This document shows positions 52,747 through 61,976 of a stretch of 64,000 nucleotides of DNA, piece by piece. The notes beneath the pieces were generated by a model. It had not been told where the DNA came from and did no database searches. It saw nothing but the letters and a program-made list of their open reading frames with translations. The stretch is from contig NZ_CP042325.1 in the NCBI RefSeq assembly GCF_007904105.1, positions 1,426,001 to 1,490,000 of the forward strand. The letters are read 5' to 3'. Position 1 is the stretch's first letter. Each line of letters opens with the position of its first letter. Origin of the DNA: Corynebacterium sp. sy039 (lineage in GTDB: Bacteria; Actinomycetota; Actinomycetes; Mycobacteriales; Mycobacteriaceae). The position numbers were made by a program, and so were the translations under genes.

Positions 52747-53112
52747 TCATTCTTCAAGCAACACATCGTCATCAAAACAAGTTCGTGTACCTGTGTGACA
52801 CGCAGCTCCGGTTTGTTCTACGACCATCAGCACAGTATCACCATCACAATCCAAGCGTACCTGCCGCACATATTGAACATTGCCGGAGGTAGCCCCCTTG
52901 ATCCAGTATTGCTGACGCGACCGAGAGTAATATGTTCCTTTTCTCGTAGCCAAGGTATAAGCAAGAGCATGTGCATCCATCCACGCAAGCATCAATACTT
53001 CTTGAGTTTCAGACTGAACAACAGCAGGTACAAGACCTTGGTCATTAAATTTCACTCGCTGTGCAATGGCAGGATCAAGTTGATACTGAGCTGGGTTATC
53101 CTCGTTGCTCAT
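52747..53112 (-). CDS. hisI: Phosphoribosyl-AMP cyclohydrolase
   Basis: Third step of histidine synthesis, opening the purine ring of PR-AMP. 121 aa with [37 protein letters not shown] core (metal ligands in the later DCDGDTVL segment and two downstream Cys, CHTGTRTC). Monofunctional, without a HisE domain. The ATG at 53112 overlaps the end of hisF by 17 bp and has GGGAGG upstream. Confidence 0.96.
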   Translation of the reverse strand: MSNEDNPAQYQLDPAIAQRVKFNDQGLVPAVVQSETQEVLMLAWMDAHALAYTLATRKGTYYSRSRQQYWIKGATSGNVQYVRQVRLDCDGDTVLMVVEQTGAACHTGTRTCFDDDVLLEE

Positions 53113-53887
53113 AGGTGCGCACCTCCCACTGATTTTCACGTAAGGCATCTTTTACCTCGGCTATCGAGACTTCGCAGAAGTGAAAAATCGACGCGGCAAG
53201 CACTGCTTGGGCTCCCGCTGCTAATGCAGGTGGAAAATGTTCAGCCCTACCTGCACCTCCAGAAGCAATGATGGGAATAGTGACCACGGAACGCACTTTT
53301 TCGATAAGCTCAAGATCAAACCCCTGCTTGGTGCCATCGCCATCCATAGAATTAAGCAAAATCTCCCCCACGCCTAATTCTTGAGCCTGCTGTGCCCATT
53401 GCACTGCATCAAGCCCTGCTGAACGAGTACCACCATGAGTAGTAACCTCAAAACCACTAGGGTACGTTGCACTACCATCTGCACTACGACGCGCATCAAT
53501 GCTCAATACGATACATTGAGCACCGAATTGCTGAGAAAGTTCACGCAACAACTCTGGGCGTGCAATGGCTGCAGTATTCACACTGACCTTATCTGCACCC
53601 GCGTGTAGTAATTCATGAACGTCCTCGGCAGTACGTACTCCTCCACCAACAGTAAGCGGAATAAAAACCTGATCTGCGGTTCGACGTACTACCTCAAGCA
53701 TCGTACCGCGACCATCTTTCGAGGCAGAAACGTCTAAGAACGTCAGCTCATCCACGCCTTCAGCCTCATAGCGAGCAGCCAATGCCACCGGATCACCGGC
53801 ATCTTTGAGGTCTGCGAAATTTACTCCTTTCACAACTCTGCCTTGATCAACATCAAGACAAGCGATGACTCTGACTGCTACTGCCAT
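53096..53887 (-). CDS. hisF: Imidazole glycerol phosphate synthase, cyclase subunit
   Basis: Synthase half of the HisF-HisH complex, giving imidazole glycerol phosphate and AICAR from PRFAR and ammonia. 263-aa beta/alpha barrel: [16 protein letters not shown] contains the first catalytic Asp, SIDARRS the second; GGGVRT and [11 protein letters not shown] bind the phosphates. Ribosome site AAGGGG. Follows impA by 68 bp and is coupled to hisI. Confidence 0.97.
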   Translation of the reverse strand: MAVAVRVIACLDVDQGRVVKGVNFADLKDAGDPVALAARYEAEGVDELTFLDVSASKDGRGTMLEVVRRTADQVFIPLTVGGGVRTAEDVHELLHAGADKVSVNTAAIARPELLRELSQQFGAQCIVLSIDARRSADGSATYPSGFEVTTHGGTRSAGLDAVQWAQQAQELGVGEILLNSMDGDGTKQGFDLELIEKVRSVVTIPIIASGGAGRAEHFPPALAAGAQAVLAASIFHFCEVSIAEVKDALRENQWEVRTYEQRG

Positions 53888-53955
53888 ATACTTATCCCCT
53901 TATATTTTCCGCTATTGTCATTTTCCCTGGCATACTGGATCTCAATGCTGACATT

Positions 53956-54729
53956 CTAGGCAAGCACACTCATTATTTCTTCATGCGCTACCGCACTTCC
54001 AGCTACCAATCCACAGGCTCCAGGATGCCAAGGCTTGCCGGACAAATCACTTACTACTCCACCCGCTGCTTGCACCAACAACACTCCTGCAGCATTATCC
54101 CAAATATTCGGGCTAAAACTAATCGCAGCATCGAAAATTCCTGCTGCTGCATATGCAAGGTCAATACCTACCGAACCAGTAATACGTGGGCGCAAGGACG
54201 TAGTACAGAGTCTTTGGAAAATTTCCTGCCTAGCGCTGCTAGGTATCTCATCATGAGCAGACCCCATAGCACCAATTCCCACATGAGCACAGCGCCTACG
54301 AGAGCGCATATTGTACTGGTATGGTTGTCCATTGCATAGTAAAGGCGAGTTCTTATAGGCACCAAATGTTTGCGATAACAATGGCATTGCGGTCAGCGCG
54401 ACGACGGGTTGATCGTCGATAAGCAAACTGAGCAAAATGGCAGACATGGGATTATGCGTAGCATAATTTGCTGTGCCGTCAATAGGATCAACAACCCATT
54501 GCGGGGAACCCTGCTGACCACCATATTCTTCGCCTACGACGGTAATCCCCGTGGCTTCATATAAATGCGTCCGTAAGTAGCGCTCAATCTCTAGATCAAT
54601 GTCAGTAGCAAAATCGCCGCGTGCTTTCAGCTCTTGCACTGTCTGCCTATGGATACCAGCGCAAAAAATCTTTTCCGCCCCAGCTATTGCAGATTCAGCA
54701 ATATGATAAAGCTCGCGAATATCGTGCAT
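53956..54729 (-). CDS. impA: Inositol monophosphatase family protein
   Basis: 257-aa Mg-dependent phosphatase. IMPase motifs: GEEYGG, WVVDPIDGTANYATHNP (first metal site) and WDNAAGVLLVQAAGG (second). In C. glutamicum the impA gene has this same place between hisA and hisF. It might hydrolyse inositol phosphate or another small phosphate; a histidinol-phosphatase role is possible but a separate hisN is known in that species. Starts 1 bp after the hisA stop. Confidence 0.92.
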   Translation of the reverse strand: MHDIRELYHIAESAIAGAEKIFCAGIHRQTVQELKARGDFATDIDLEIERYLRTHLYEATGITVVGEEYGGQQGSPQWVVDPIDGTANYATHNPMSAILLSLLIDDQPVVALTAMPLLSQTFGAYKNSPLLCNGQPYQYNMRSRRRCAHVGIGAMGSAHDEIPSSARQEIFQRLCTTSLRPRITGSVGIDLAYAAAGIFDAAISFSPNIWDNAAGVLLVQAAGGVVSDLSGKPWHPGACGLVAGSAVAHEEIMSVLA

Positions 54730-54730
54730 C

Positions 54731-55468
54731 TTATTGTCCTGCTACCGCCTCAAGAGCCTCTTTGAGACTAAAACGGTTTTCGTACAAGGCTTTTCCGATA
54801 ATCGCAGAGTCTATGCCTTCGTTTTCATACTGAGCCACAGCAAGAATATCGTCAATACTTGAAATACCCCCTGAAGCTACAATTTGTGCATCAGTTGCTG
54901 CGGAAACCTCACGCAAAAGATCCACATTAACTCCACTTAATGCCCCATCTTTTGACACATCTGTCACGATAAAGCGCTGGCAGCCATAGGAATCAAAACG
55001 CTCCAACACTTCCCATAAATCGCCACCGTCACTCACCCAGCCACGCCCACGTGCCCGCCACTGCCCATTTTCTTCAAGTACGGCAAGATCAATAGCAATT
55101 TTCTCACCATACTTATCAATGCACTGTGCGATCCAGGTTGGATTTTCTAACGCTGCCGTACCGATATTCACTCGACGTGCCCCAGTGGCAAGTGCCTTTT
55201 CCAAGGAAGCATCATCACGAATACCACCCGTTAATTCCACAGCAATATCCAATGAGCCAACGACCTGCGCCATCAGTTCATAATTAGAACCACGACCAAA
55301 AGCAGCATCAAGATCAACAAAATGCAACCACTGTGCTCCTTGACTCTGCCAATTGAGTGCAGCTTCAAGTGGACTACCATAAAACTTTTCGGTACCAGCC
55401 GCACCTTTTTCTAGACGCACTGCTTGCCCTGAAACAACATCAACAGCGGGAAGGAGGGTAAATGCCAT
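54731..55468 (-). CDS. hisA: Phosphoribosyl isomerase (HisA, PriA-like loop)
   Basis: Isomerises ProFAR to PRFAR in histidine synthesis. 245-aa beta/alpha barrel with catalytic Asp10 (PAVDVV) and Asp170 (VTDVSKDG), and phosphate loops GGIRDD and ASGGISS. The loop RGRGW (140-144) is like that of the bifunctional actinobacterial PriA, where the Arg and Trp also serve the TrpF reaction; corynebacterial HisA proteins are often described as having lost that activity. The cluster places it between hisH and impA. Confidence 0.95.
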   Translation of the reverse strand: MAFTLLPAVDVVSGQAVRLEKGAAGTEKFYGSPLEAALNWQSQGAQWLHFVDLDAAFGRGSNYELMAQVVGSLDIAVELTGGIRDDASLEKALATGARRVNIGTAALENPTWIAQCIDKYGEKIAIDLAVLEENGQWRARGRGWVSDGGDLWEVLERFDSYGCQRFIVTDVSKDGALSGVNVDLLREVSAATDAQIVASGGISSIDDILAVAQYENEGIDSAIIGKALYENRFSLKEALEAVAGQ

Positions 55469-55527
55469 GTGTAATGATCCTACTTGCTCTTATTATCTTG
55501 CGCTTTGTCTTTCGCTATCTGTGAAGA

Positions 55528-56160
55528 TTATAACTGCGCTAACCAATTTTCTAATAGCTGTGCCCCGGCATCACCCGATTTTTCTGGATGAAACTGTGTT
55601 GCCCACAGCGGACCATTTTCTATAGCAGCAATAAAGCGGTCATCTTCATGCTGTGCCCACGTCACAAGAGGCGGTTGTGTTAGCCCATCTTCAACAAAAT
55701 CCCAACGTCGTACGCCAAAAGAATGCACAAAATAGTATCGCGTAGCTGCATCTAGACCAGAGAAAAGTTCAGATTGCTCAGGAGAAACAACAGTATTCCA
55801 CCCCATATGCGGCAAAATATCAGCCTTGAGTTGTTCCACAACCCCCGGCCATTGGCCACATCCTTGGGTTTCTTGCCCATGCTCTACTCCTTGATCAAAG
55901 AGAATCTGCATACCTACACAAATACCAAACACTGGGCGCGATCCAGCAAGGCGCTGACCAATAATACGATCTCCTCTGATGGCTTTGAGTCCCTGCATAC
56001 AAGCTGCGTAGGCTCCCACTCCTGGAACAAGTAATCCATCTGCTTCTACAGCAATATGTGGGTCTTGGGTTATTTCAACTTGTGCCCCTACCCGTTCGAG
56101 TGCTCGGCAGGCTGAACGGATATTTCCTGCACCATAATCCAATAGCGCCACAGTTTTCAT
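55528..56160 (-). CDS. hisH: Imidazole glycerol phosphate synthase, glutaminase subunit
   Basis: Class I glutamine amidotransferase that supplies ammonia to HisF. 210 aa with [12 protein letters not shown], oxyanion PGVGAY, nucleophile Cys in [13 protein letters not shown], and the C-terminal His/Glu in TQFHPEKSG. Start ATG 56160 is preferred to 56166 because of the 8-nt spacing to AAGG. 59 bp before hisA. Confidence 0.96.
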   Translation of the reverse strand: MKTVALLDYGAGNIRSACRALERVGAQVEITQDPHIAVEADGLLVPGVGAYAACMQGLKAIRGDRIIGQRLAGSRPVFGICVGMQILFDQGVEHGQETQGCGQWPGVVEQLKADILPHMGWNTVVSPEQSELFSGLDAATRYYFVHSFGVRRWDFVEDGLTQPPLVTWAQHEDDRFIAAIENGPLWATQFHPEKSGDAGAQLLENWLAQL

Positions 56161-56254
56161 ACTCATTACCTTTTCTCTCTCAGTGCTGTTTTACACTGTA
56201 TGTTTCCCCGATTGTTTCCCTGCCCCTATACATTGCCTATAAGGCCTATAAGTG

Positions 56255-56539
56255 TTAACCGCCAAGGAAGTCTAGTGCCCACAACACTCCTCCAGCCGCA
56301 GCAATAACTGCGCATAGCGCCAAAATGACAGCAAAGAGCTTATTACCTGCTTTATATGCAGACCAGACTCCCCCAACAAGAAGACCAGCGACGAGGAATA
56401 GGATATAGACCAAGATATAATTCCCACTGCCATTGCTGCTGCGTGCAAAAAACGTGGCATACTCGGCATAATCATCCATAGTCTGCGCGAGGATGTCCCT
56501 GGGATAGTGCATGAATGTTATCTCTAGTTCTCGTATCAC
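56255..56539 (-). CDS. Small membrane protein in the his operon
   Basis: 94-aa protein with two membrane segments (about 42-60 and 68-90) after a polar N-terminus. The start is GTG at 56539, overlapping the hisB stop (GTGA), with AAAGGA 6-7 nt upstream; an ATG at 56512 is an alternative. A small gene lies at the same place (downstream of hisB, before hisH) in C. glutamicum by memory. Function unknown; nothing ties it to histidine chemistry beyond co-transcription. Confidence 0.8.
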   Translation of the reverse strand: MIRELEITFMHYPRDILAQTMDDYAEYATFFARSSNGSGNYILVYILFLVAGLLVGGVWSAYKAGNKLFAVILALCAVIAAAGGVLWALDFLGG

Positions 56540-57177
56540 AATGTTCCTTTAGTAGACGGAATACCTCGTAGGCGCTCATCAGCACTCAGTGCTTCTCGGA
56601 AAGCACGCGCTACCGCTTTATATTCCGCCTCAGTAATGTGGTGCGGGTCCCGACCATAGAGACAACGAATATGTAATGTGATGCCCGCATTATAAGCAAG
56701 CGACTCGAAGAAATGCGCGTTGATTACCGTCGCATAATGTCCGCCAATAACAGAGTGCACTAGATGTTCTGGTTCCCCGGTCATAACGAAATATGGGCGC
56801 CCGGAAAAATCAACGATTGCTTCGACGAGGGCTTCATCCATAGGTAACTGACAGGAACCAAAGCGTCTCATGCCTTTTTTGTCGCCAACAGCTTGTGCGA
56901 GTGCTTGGCCAAGTACGATTGCTGTGTCTTCAATGGTGTGGTGGGCATCAATGTGGATGTCGCCTTGTGCTTTAACTTTAAGGTCAAAAGCGCCATGTAC
57001 TCCAAAAGCGGTGAGCATATGGTCAAAGAAAGCAATACCTGTATCGATTTCCACGGTTCCAGTGCCACCAAGATTCAGCTCAACGCTAATATCGGTTTCT
57101 TTGGTGGTGCGCTGTATCATGGCACGACGCACATGAGGCATATCATTATCCTGAGTATCTTGTGTGCTAGTTGTCAT
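56536..57177 (-). CDS. hisB: Imidazoleglycerol-phosphate dehydratase
   Basis: Dehydrates imidazole glycerol phosphate to imidazole acetol phosphate. 213 aa, monofunctional. Mn-binding motifs: [24 protein letters not shown], and [20 protein letters not shown]. Starts 2 bp after hisC with GGAG upstream and overlaps the following small membrane gene. Confidence 0.97.
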   Translation of the reverse strand: MTTSTQDTQDNDMPHVRRAMIQRTTKETDISVELNLGGTGTVEIDTGIAFFDHMLTAFGVHGAFDLKVKAQGDIHIDAHHTIEDTAIVLGQALAQAVGDKKGMRRFGSCQLPMDEALVEAIVDFSGRPYFVMTGEPEHLVHSVIGGHYATVINAHFFESLAYNAGITLHIRCLYGRDPHHITEAEYKAVARAFREALSADERLRGIPSTKGTL

Positions 57178-57179
57178 GA

Positions 57180-58331
57180 TTATTCTCCTTGTCTACGCGC
57201 ACAGTCTATATTGGCCACTTTAAGAACATTTTTTGCAGCTGCTAAGAAAGCATCATTTTCCTCTGGAGTTCCAATCGTCACTCTCAAGAACCCAGTTATT
57301 CCCACGTCCCGAATCAACACTTGTTCCTCAAGAAAAGCCTGCCATGCCTGAGCCTGATCGTCGAAAAGCCCGAAGAATAAGAAATTAGCCTGGCTAGGTA
57401 GCACATAAAACCCCATTGCAGCTAATTGTCCTGCTACGCGTTCACGCTCTTGAACAAGCATTTCGACGGTAGCCAGAGTGTCATCACTGTGTTGGAGCGC
57501 TACAATCGCTGATACCTGCGAAATAGCCGATAGATGGTACGGCAATCGCACAAGCATCAACGCCTCGATAAATGCAGGGTCTGCAACGCAATATCCCAGA
57601 CGAGCCCCAGCAAAGTCAAACGCCTTACTCATGGTTCTCGACACCACCACTTTGTGTGGATATTTTTTCAGCAACACGACTGCAGAGGGTTGTTGTGAGA
57701 ACTCTGCATATGCCTCATCAATAATGACAATACCCGGCGCTAGCTGAACAATGTGCTCAATGTCTTCCAAGCTGGTGCTATTGCCAGTGGGATTATTAGG
57801 GGTTGTAATGAAAATAATATGCGGCTTATGCTCAACGATTGCATCATGGGCTGCACGCATATCAATATCAAAATGTTCATCACGAGGGCAATCAATGAAC
57901 TCGGTATAGGCACCAGTTGCAAGAATAGGGTGCATAGAATAGCTTGGGGAAAACCCCAAAGCCTTTCTGCCAGGTCCGCCAAAAGCCTGAAATAGCTGCA
58001 TTAAGATCTCATTGGAGCCATTTGCTGCCCAAAGATTGTCTTTTGTGACAGAATATCCGGTTTGTTTTGTCACATAGGCCGCCAACTCTTGGCGCAACTC
58101 CACGCAATCACGATCAGGATAACGATTAAGCTCATGAGCCTGACGCGCTACACGATGTGCTAATTCTTCGATGAGTGCATCGGAGGGTGGATATGGATTT
58201 TCGTTGGTATTAAGCCGCACCCGTACATTGAGTTGTGGCGCACCATAGGCTTGCTTGCCACGTAGGTCATCGCGAATAGCTAAATCAGCTACAGAAATAG
58301 AGCCAGTTGCATTGTATTCTTCTTGTTCCAT
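57180..58331 (-). CDS. hisC: Histidinol-phosphate aminotransferase
   Basis: PLP-dependent class I/II aminotransferase giving histidinol phosphate. 383 aa; PLP Lys236 in [17 protein letters not shown], Asp in [19 protein letters not shown] and [11 protein letters not shown]. 42 bp downstream of hisD. An aromatic aminotransferase side activity cannot be excluded. Confidence 0.95.
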   Translation of the reverse strand: MEQEEYNATGSISVADLAIRDDLRGKQAYGAPQLNVRVRLNTNENPYPPSDALIEELAHRVARQAHELNRYPDRDCVELRQELAAYVTKQTGYSVTKDNLWAANGSNEILMQLFQAFGGPGRKALGFSPSYSMHPILATGAYTEFIDCPRDEHFDIDMRAAHDAIVEHKPHIIFITTPNNPTGNSTSLEDIEHIVQLAPGIVIIDEAYAEFSQQPSAVVLLKKYPHKVVVSRTMSKAFDFAGARLGYCVADPAFIEALMLVRLPYHLSAISQVSAIVALQHSDDTLATVEMLVQERERVAGQLAAMGFYVLPSQANFLFFGLFDDQAQAWQAFLEEQVLIRDVGITGFLRVTIGTPEENDAFLAAAKNVLKVANIDCARRQGE

Positions 58332-58373
58332 GGGTGCCCTCTTATGATTATGTGCTTTGTTTCTTATGAATTC

Positions 58374-59699
58374 TTATTCAGCGCTAGTGGGTAGGTTCTC
58401 AAATCGAGCGCGAATCGCCTCACCATGTGCAGGTAATGACTCTGCTTGCGCTAATGCCACCACAGTTGGCGCGATTTCCGATAACGCATCTCGGTTATAT
58501 TCAATGACATTAACAGCTCGCAAGAAGGTGTGCGTCGATAAGCCAGAGCTATAACGCGCCGATCCTGAAGTAGGAAGCACATGGTTAGAACCTGCAGAAT
58601 AATCGCCAAGTGGAACTGGAGAAAACTCGCCAACAAAAATTGCTCCCGCGTGCTTAATGTGCTGTGCTACCGCAGCAGCATCCTGCATATGAATTTCTAG
58701 ATGTTCTGCCGCATAAGCATTAGCGACGCCAATCGCGGTATCACGATCATCCACCAGAACAATACCCGACTGTTCACCTTGTAATGCTTGAGCAACCCGC
58801 GACGCATTCAGCGTAACCTCATAGCGCTGGGCAATTTCTTTTTGCACTGCTTGAGCAAGTGACTCCGAGTCTGTAATAAGCACAGAAGCAGCCATACCAT
58901 CATGTTCTGCTTGACTAATGAGATCATAGGCAACCCATACAGGATGAGCACTTTCGTCAGCGAGAATAGCAATTTCTGTAGGACCTGCCTCGGCATCAAT
59001 GCCTACCACAGAACGAACCAGCCGCTTTGCTGCAGTAACATAAACATTTCCAGGTCCAGTAATCATATCTACTGGCTCTAGCTTTTCGACGTCGTCGCCA
59101 TAGGCAAGCAGGGCAATGGCTTGACTACCTCCCACTGCCCACACTTCAGTAATACCTAATAGCGCACAAGCAGCAAGAATTGTTGGATGTGGATAACCAC
59201 CATGCGCTGCTTGCGGTGGAGAAGCAATAACCAATGACTCCACCCCTGCTTCTTGTGCAGGAATCACGTTCATAATCACACTGGAGGGATACACAGCTTG
59301 ACCACCAGGAACGTACAAACCTACACGTTCTACTGGAATGAATCGCTCAGTAACCGTCCCCCCAGGAGCAAGCTGTGTAGTGTGCGTTGTGGGCAATTGC
59401 TCACGATGTACAGTACGAACACGATTAATCGACTCTACCAAAGCGCTGCGTACCTGTGGGTCAAGCTGGGTTAGTGCTTGCTCTATGATCTCGCTCGGCA
59501 CTCGCACGTGCTCTGGGCGAATACCATCAAATTTTTCACCGAAATCTAGCGCAGCCTGAGCACCATGCTCACGTACTGCAGCAACCACAGGTTCCACTGT
59601 GCTAAGAACAGCGTTGATATCAGTATTTCCACGAGGTAGGGCACGCCGAAGTTGGCTTGTGGTCGGATTGTGACCACGCAAATCAATAACATTGAGCAT
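58374..59699 (-). CDS. hisD: Histidinol dehydrogenase
   Basis: Zn-dependent dehydrogenase for the last two steps of histidine synthesis. 441 aa with [50 protein letters not shown] (His ligand) and [17 protein letters not shown] with the C-terminal VIEYNRDAL. First gene of hisDCB-hisHA-impA-hisFI. A TATAAT is present at 59779-59784 on the minus strand, just inside the end of the preceding gene, and could belong to its promoter. Confidence 0.97.
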   Translation of the reverse strand: MLNVIDLRGHNPTTSQLRRALPRGNTDINAVLSTVEPVVAAVREHGAQAALDFGEKFDGIRPEHVRVPSEIIEQALTQLDPQVRSALVESINRVRTVHREQLPTTHTTQLAPGGTVTERFIPVERVGLYVPGGQAVYPSSVIMNVIPAQEAGVESLVIASPPQAAHGGYPHPTILAACALLGITEVWAVGGSQAIALLAYGDDVEKLEPVDMITGPGNVYVTAAKRLVRSVVGIDAEAGPTEIAILADESAHPVWVAYDLISQAEHDGMAASVLITDSESLAQAVQKEIAQRYEVTLNASRVAQALQGEQSGIVLVDDRDTAIGVANAYAAEHLEIHMQDAAAVAQHIKHAGAIFVGEFSPVPLGDYSAGSNHVLPTSGSARYSSGLSTHTFLRAVNVIEYNRDALSEIAPTVVALAQAESLPAHGEAIRARFENLPTSAE

Positions 59700-59779
59700 A
59701 TAGTTTTTCTTTCATGATTCACTTGAACTGTCTACGCTACACCTACTTGCAATACAGTTCTTTGATAGCACTATAGATA

Positions 59780-60376
59780 TTATAATTTGCGCTGCACAGG
59801 AGTAGGAATATCTGCACGAGTATGTGAATCAAACTTTTCAACTGCCGCAGCTGTATCTGGCATATCCACTGCGTCGGGAGCAACATATACTAGGCAACCA
59901 AGCCAATAGGACAATACCGCGACAAAAGGGCTCAGAAAGAAAACCGCAATTCCGCTCTCAAAAGGTGGAACATACGATATATGCTCCCCTGGGACAAGAG
60001 CACTAATATCGCTTTGACTTACCCCGTAGAGCATAACGCTGACTGAAGTGCCCACTTTTAAGCATACGAAAGAACCAATGAGCGTCCATAATGCAAGCCA
60101 CCACATCATTATGACGCTGCGTGGACGGATGCGGTGAAATACCCCGATACTAAGTACCAAGGCTGCAATCATAGTAACAAGACTGAACCAGAAAAAAGAT
60201 CTAAATTCTATGTTGGTTTCATCGCCTAACTGTCCTTGCCCGTCCCGAAGAACAGTCACCTGATAGCTGGGGCGGATAACAGCCCAGATAACCCCGCATA
60301 GAGCAAAAAGAGCAATGCTTGCAAGCACCACACTGGCATAGGAATGCACACTGCGTTTTGTTGTTGTTAAGCCCAA
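59780..60376 (-). CDS. Four-helix membrane protein (DUF2567-like)
   Basis: 198-aa membrane protein with four hydrophobic segments (about 14-34, 60-80, 88-110 and 140-165) and a polar C-terminus. The loop after helix 1 (PSYQVTVLRDGQGQL) and the overall layout resemble actinobacterial DUF2567 proteins; assignment is tentative. It lies 33 bp downstream of the lipoprotein gene on the same strand and 80 bp before hisD. Confidence 0.72.
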   Translation of the reverse strand: MGLTTTKRSVHSYASVVLASIALFALCGVIWAVIRPSYQVTVLRDGQGQLGDETNIEFRSFFWFSLVTMIAALVLSIGVFHRIRPRSVIMMWWLALWTLIGSFVCLKVGTSVSVMLYGVSQSDISALVPGEHISYVPPFESGIAVFFLSPFVAVLSYWLGCLVYVAPDAVDMPDTAAAVEKFDSHTRADIPTPVQRKL

Positions 60377-60409
60377 GGCACTCTCTCATTCTCTTTGCGG
60401 GTGATCACT

Positions 60410-61171
60410 TTACTTACAGAACTTCCAGCGCCCATCCTCTTTAAGATAACGATGGGTTGCTGTGGTAGGAGTACCACCAGTGCTTGCTGTTACCTGAGCC
60501 GAGGCTGTATCACCCTCAACTTTGATATTGCTCACCTTGTCAATAGTGGGATTAGCTTGCTGGTATGCAGGTACCTGCGCCAATGGAGTATCTGGTACTG
60601 AGTCTGTATTCATTGCAGCTTCGCCCCCACGTTCTGCTTGCACCTGACGACAGGTGTTATTGGGAACATAAGAAACATACTCGCGAAATGTTGTAGCTTG
60701 AGAGATATTACGTTCTAATGCTTCAATTGCAGCGGCATCTTCTGGTGTAGCTGGTCCACCATTAACCTCAGCAACACCAGGAGCTGTCACATCATTTCCC
60801 AGAGGAACCGGCGGCTCCACTGGAGCTGGTGGCGCAGCAGGTGCAACAGGTGCAGCAGCATCTGCTGGAGTTGGTGCTTGACCTTGTGGTTGCTCTGGTG
60901 CCACATTATGCGATAGTTCTGCTACAGAAGTTGATTCCGGTGCAGGTGATGACTCTAGCGCAGCACTGGTTTCGCTGTGTTCTGTGGTAGTTGCTGCTGA
61001 ACTTGCCGTCGTTTTCGCTGATGACGACGTTGCAGAACTGCCAGCAGATGCGGCAGAGTCTTTATCATTGCCACACGCAACAAGTGCAAAAGTTGATGCA
61101 GCGCAAAGCATCACAATCGCTGTTTTCCTGGCATTGCGCTTGCTGAACCTGATGTTGTTGTGGTGTGACAC
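60410..61171 (-). CDS. Secreted lipoprotein with a low-complexity Ser/Ala/Pro linker
   Basis: 253-aa protein. The basic N-terminus and hydrophobic core (TAIVMLCAASTFALVAC) end in a lipobox with Cys at residue 33. A Ser/Ala/Thr-rich stretch (about 35-85) and a Pro/Ala-rich stretch (about 88-130) follow, then a C-terminal domain of about 100 aa ending THRYLKEDGRWKFC, which looks like a small NTF2/lumazine-binding type fold. It has two further Cys (NTCRQV and the last FC). Function unknown; a cell-surface role is inferred. Probably in an operon with the following membrane protein. Confidence 0.85.
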   Translation of the reverse strand: MSHHNNIRFSKRNARKTAIVMLCAASTFALVACGNDKDSAASAGSSATSSSAKTTASSAATTTEHSETSAALESSPAPESTSVAELSHNVAPEQPQGQAPTPADAAAPVAPAAPPAPVEPPVPLGNDVTAPGVAEVNGGPATPEDAAAIEALERNISQATTFREYVSYVPNNTCRQVQAERGGEAAMNTDSVPDTPLAQVPAYQQANPTIDKVSNIKVEGDTASAQVTASTGGTPTTATHRYLKEDGRWKFCK

Positions 61172-61184
61172 TATTGTTCTCCTC

Positions 61185-61235
61185 TAACTACTGTTAACTA
61201 CTGTTTCTTTGAGCACCATTGTAGGGACATTGTAG
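61185..61235. repeat. Short direct repeats in the divergent lipoprotein/TetR promoter region
   Basis: A perfect 10-bp tandem repeat (TAACTACTGT at 61185-61194 and 61195-61204) lies just upstream of the lipoprotein gene. A second pair, CATTGTAG at 61217-61224 and 61228-61235, is spaced 11 bp, one helical turn; on the minus strand each reads CTACAATG and contains the -10-like TACAAT. The rest of the roughly 200-bp region shows no gene. Confidence 0.6.
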
Positions 61236-61368
61236 ACAAACGCTATAAACCCTATGCAAAGACTATCTCTGCGTTGGACATTTTCGTTTCTTTTCCACCC
61301 TAACCCATGTCATCCATGTCTGTACTTTTAGGATTATTTTTAGACTGCTTTGGACTACTCTGGAGAAA

Positions 61369-61950
61369 GTGCAGTTGAGTAAAGACCTCATCATAAAGAC
61401 AAGTCTCGATATTCTTCATTCTTACGGGTTAGCTGATATGACGATGCGTCGTTTAGCCCGCCAATTAGGTGTTGCCCCAGGTGCTCTTTATTGGCATTTC
61501 CAGAATAAGCAAGCGCTTATCGACGCTACTGCCAGAGAAATACTAAAGCCTTTTCTCGCAAATACCACTCCGGTTTCCTCCCCTGCAAGTACCCCACACC
61601 GATTTATCACAACCTGCACGCAATTGCGCACCCTCATGCTTAGTTACCGTGACGGTGCAGAATTAATTGGTGCTGCGCTTGCGGACGAACATCTGCGACA
61701 AGAACTAGAACAACAACTCATGCTCACCCTAGATTTTTGCCCTAGTGCATTACGAGAAACCGTTGCGCAAACAACTGTTCATTTTATTCTTGGTGCGACT
61801 ACAGTAGAACAACTCCAACAACAACGTCATGATGTAGAAATCAGCATGAGTTCGCCATCACCTGAGCGAGAGTCGCACGGCGATGAATCTTTTTTAGCAG
61901 GCATTAGCCTTATCCTCAACGGCGCTATAAGCCACTCATCTCGTCTCTAG
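61369..61950 (+). CDS. TetR-family transcriptional regulator
   Basis: 193-aa regulator with an N-terminal helix-turn-helix (TMRRLARQLGVAPGALYWHFQNKQALIDA, about 25-53) and a helical C-terminal ligand domain. The GTG at 61369 is only 3 nt after GGAG; TTG at 61375 would have 9-nt spacing and may be the true start. It is immediately followed by glgX (26 bp), so it may regulate that gene, and is divergent from the lipoprotein gene. The effector is unknown. Confidence 0.9.
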   Translation: MQLSKDLIIKTSLDILHSYGLADMTMRRLARQLGVAPGALYWHFQNKQALIDATAREILKPFLANTTPVSSPASTPHRFITTCTQLRTLMLSYRDGAELIGAALADEHLRQELEQQLMLTLDFCPSALRETVAQTTVHFILGATTVEQLQQQRHDVEISMSSPSPERESHGDESFLAGISLILNGAISHSSRL

Positions 61951-61976
61951 GATAAAACAGGGTAAAATCTCCAAAT

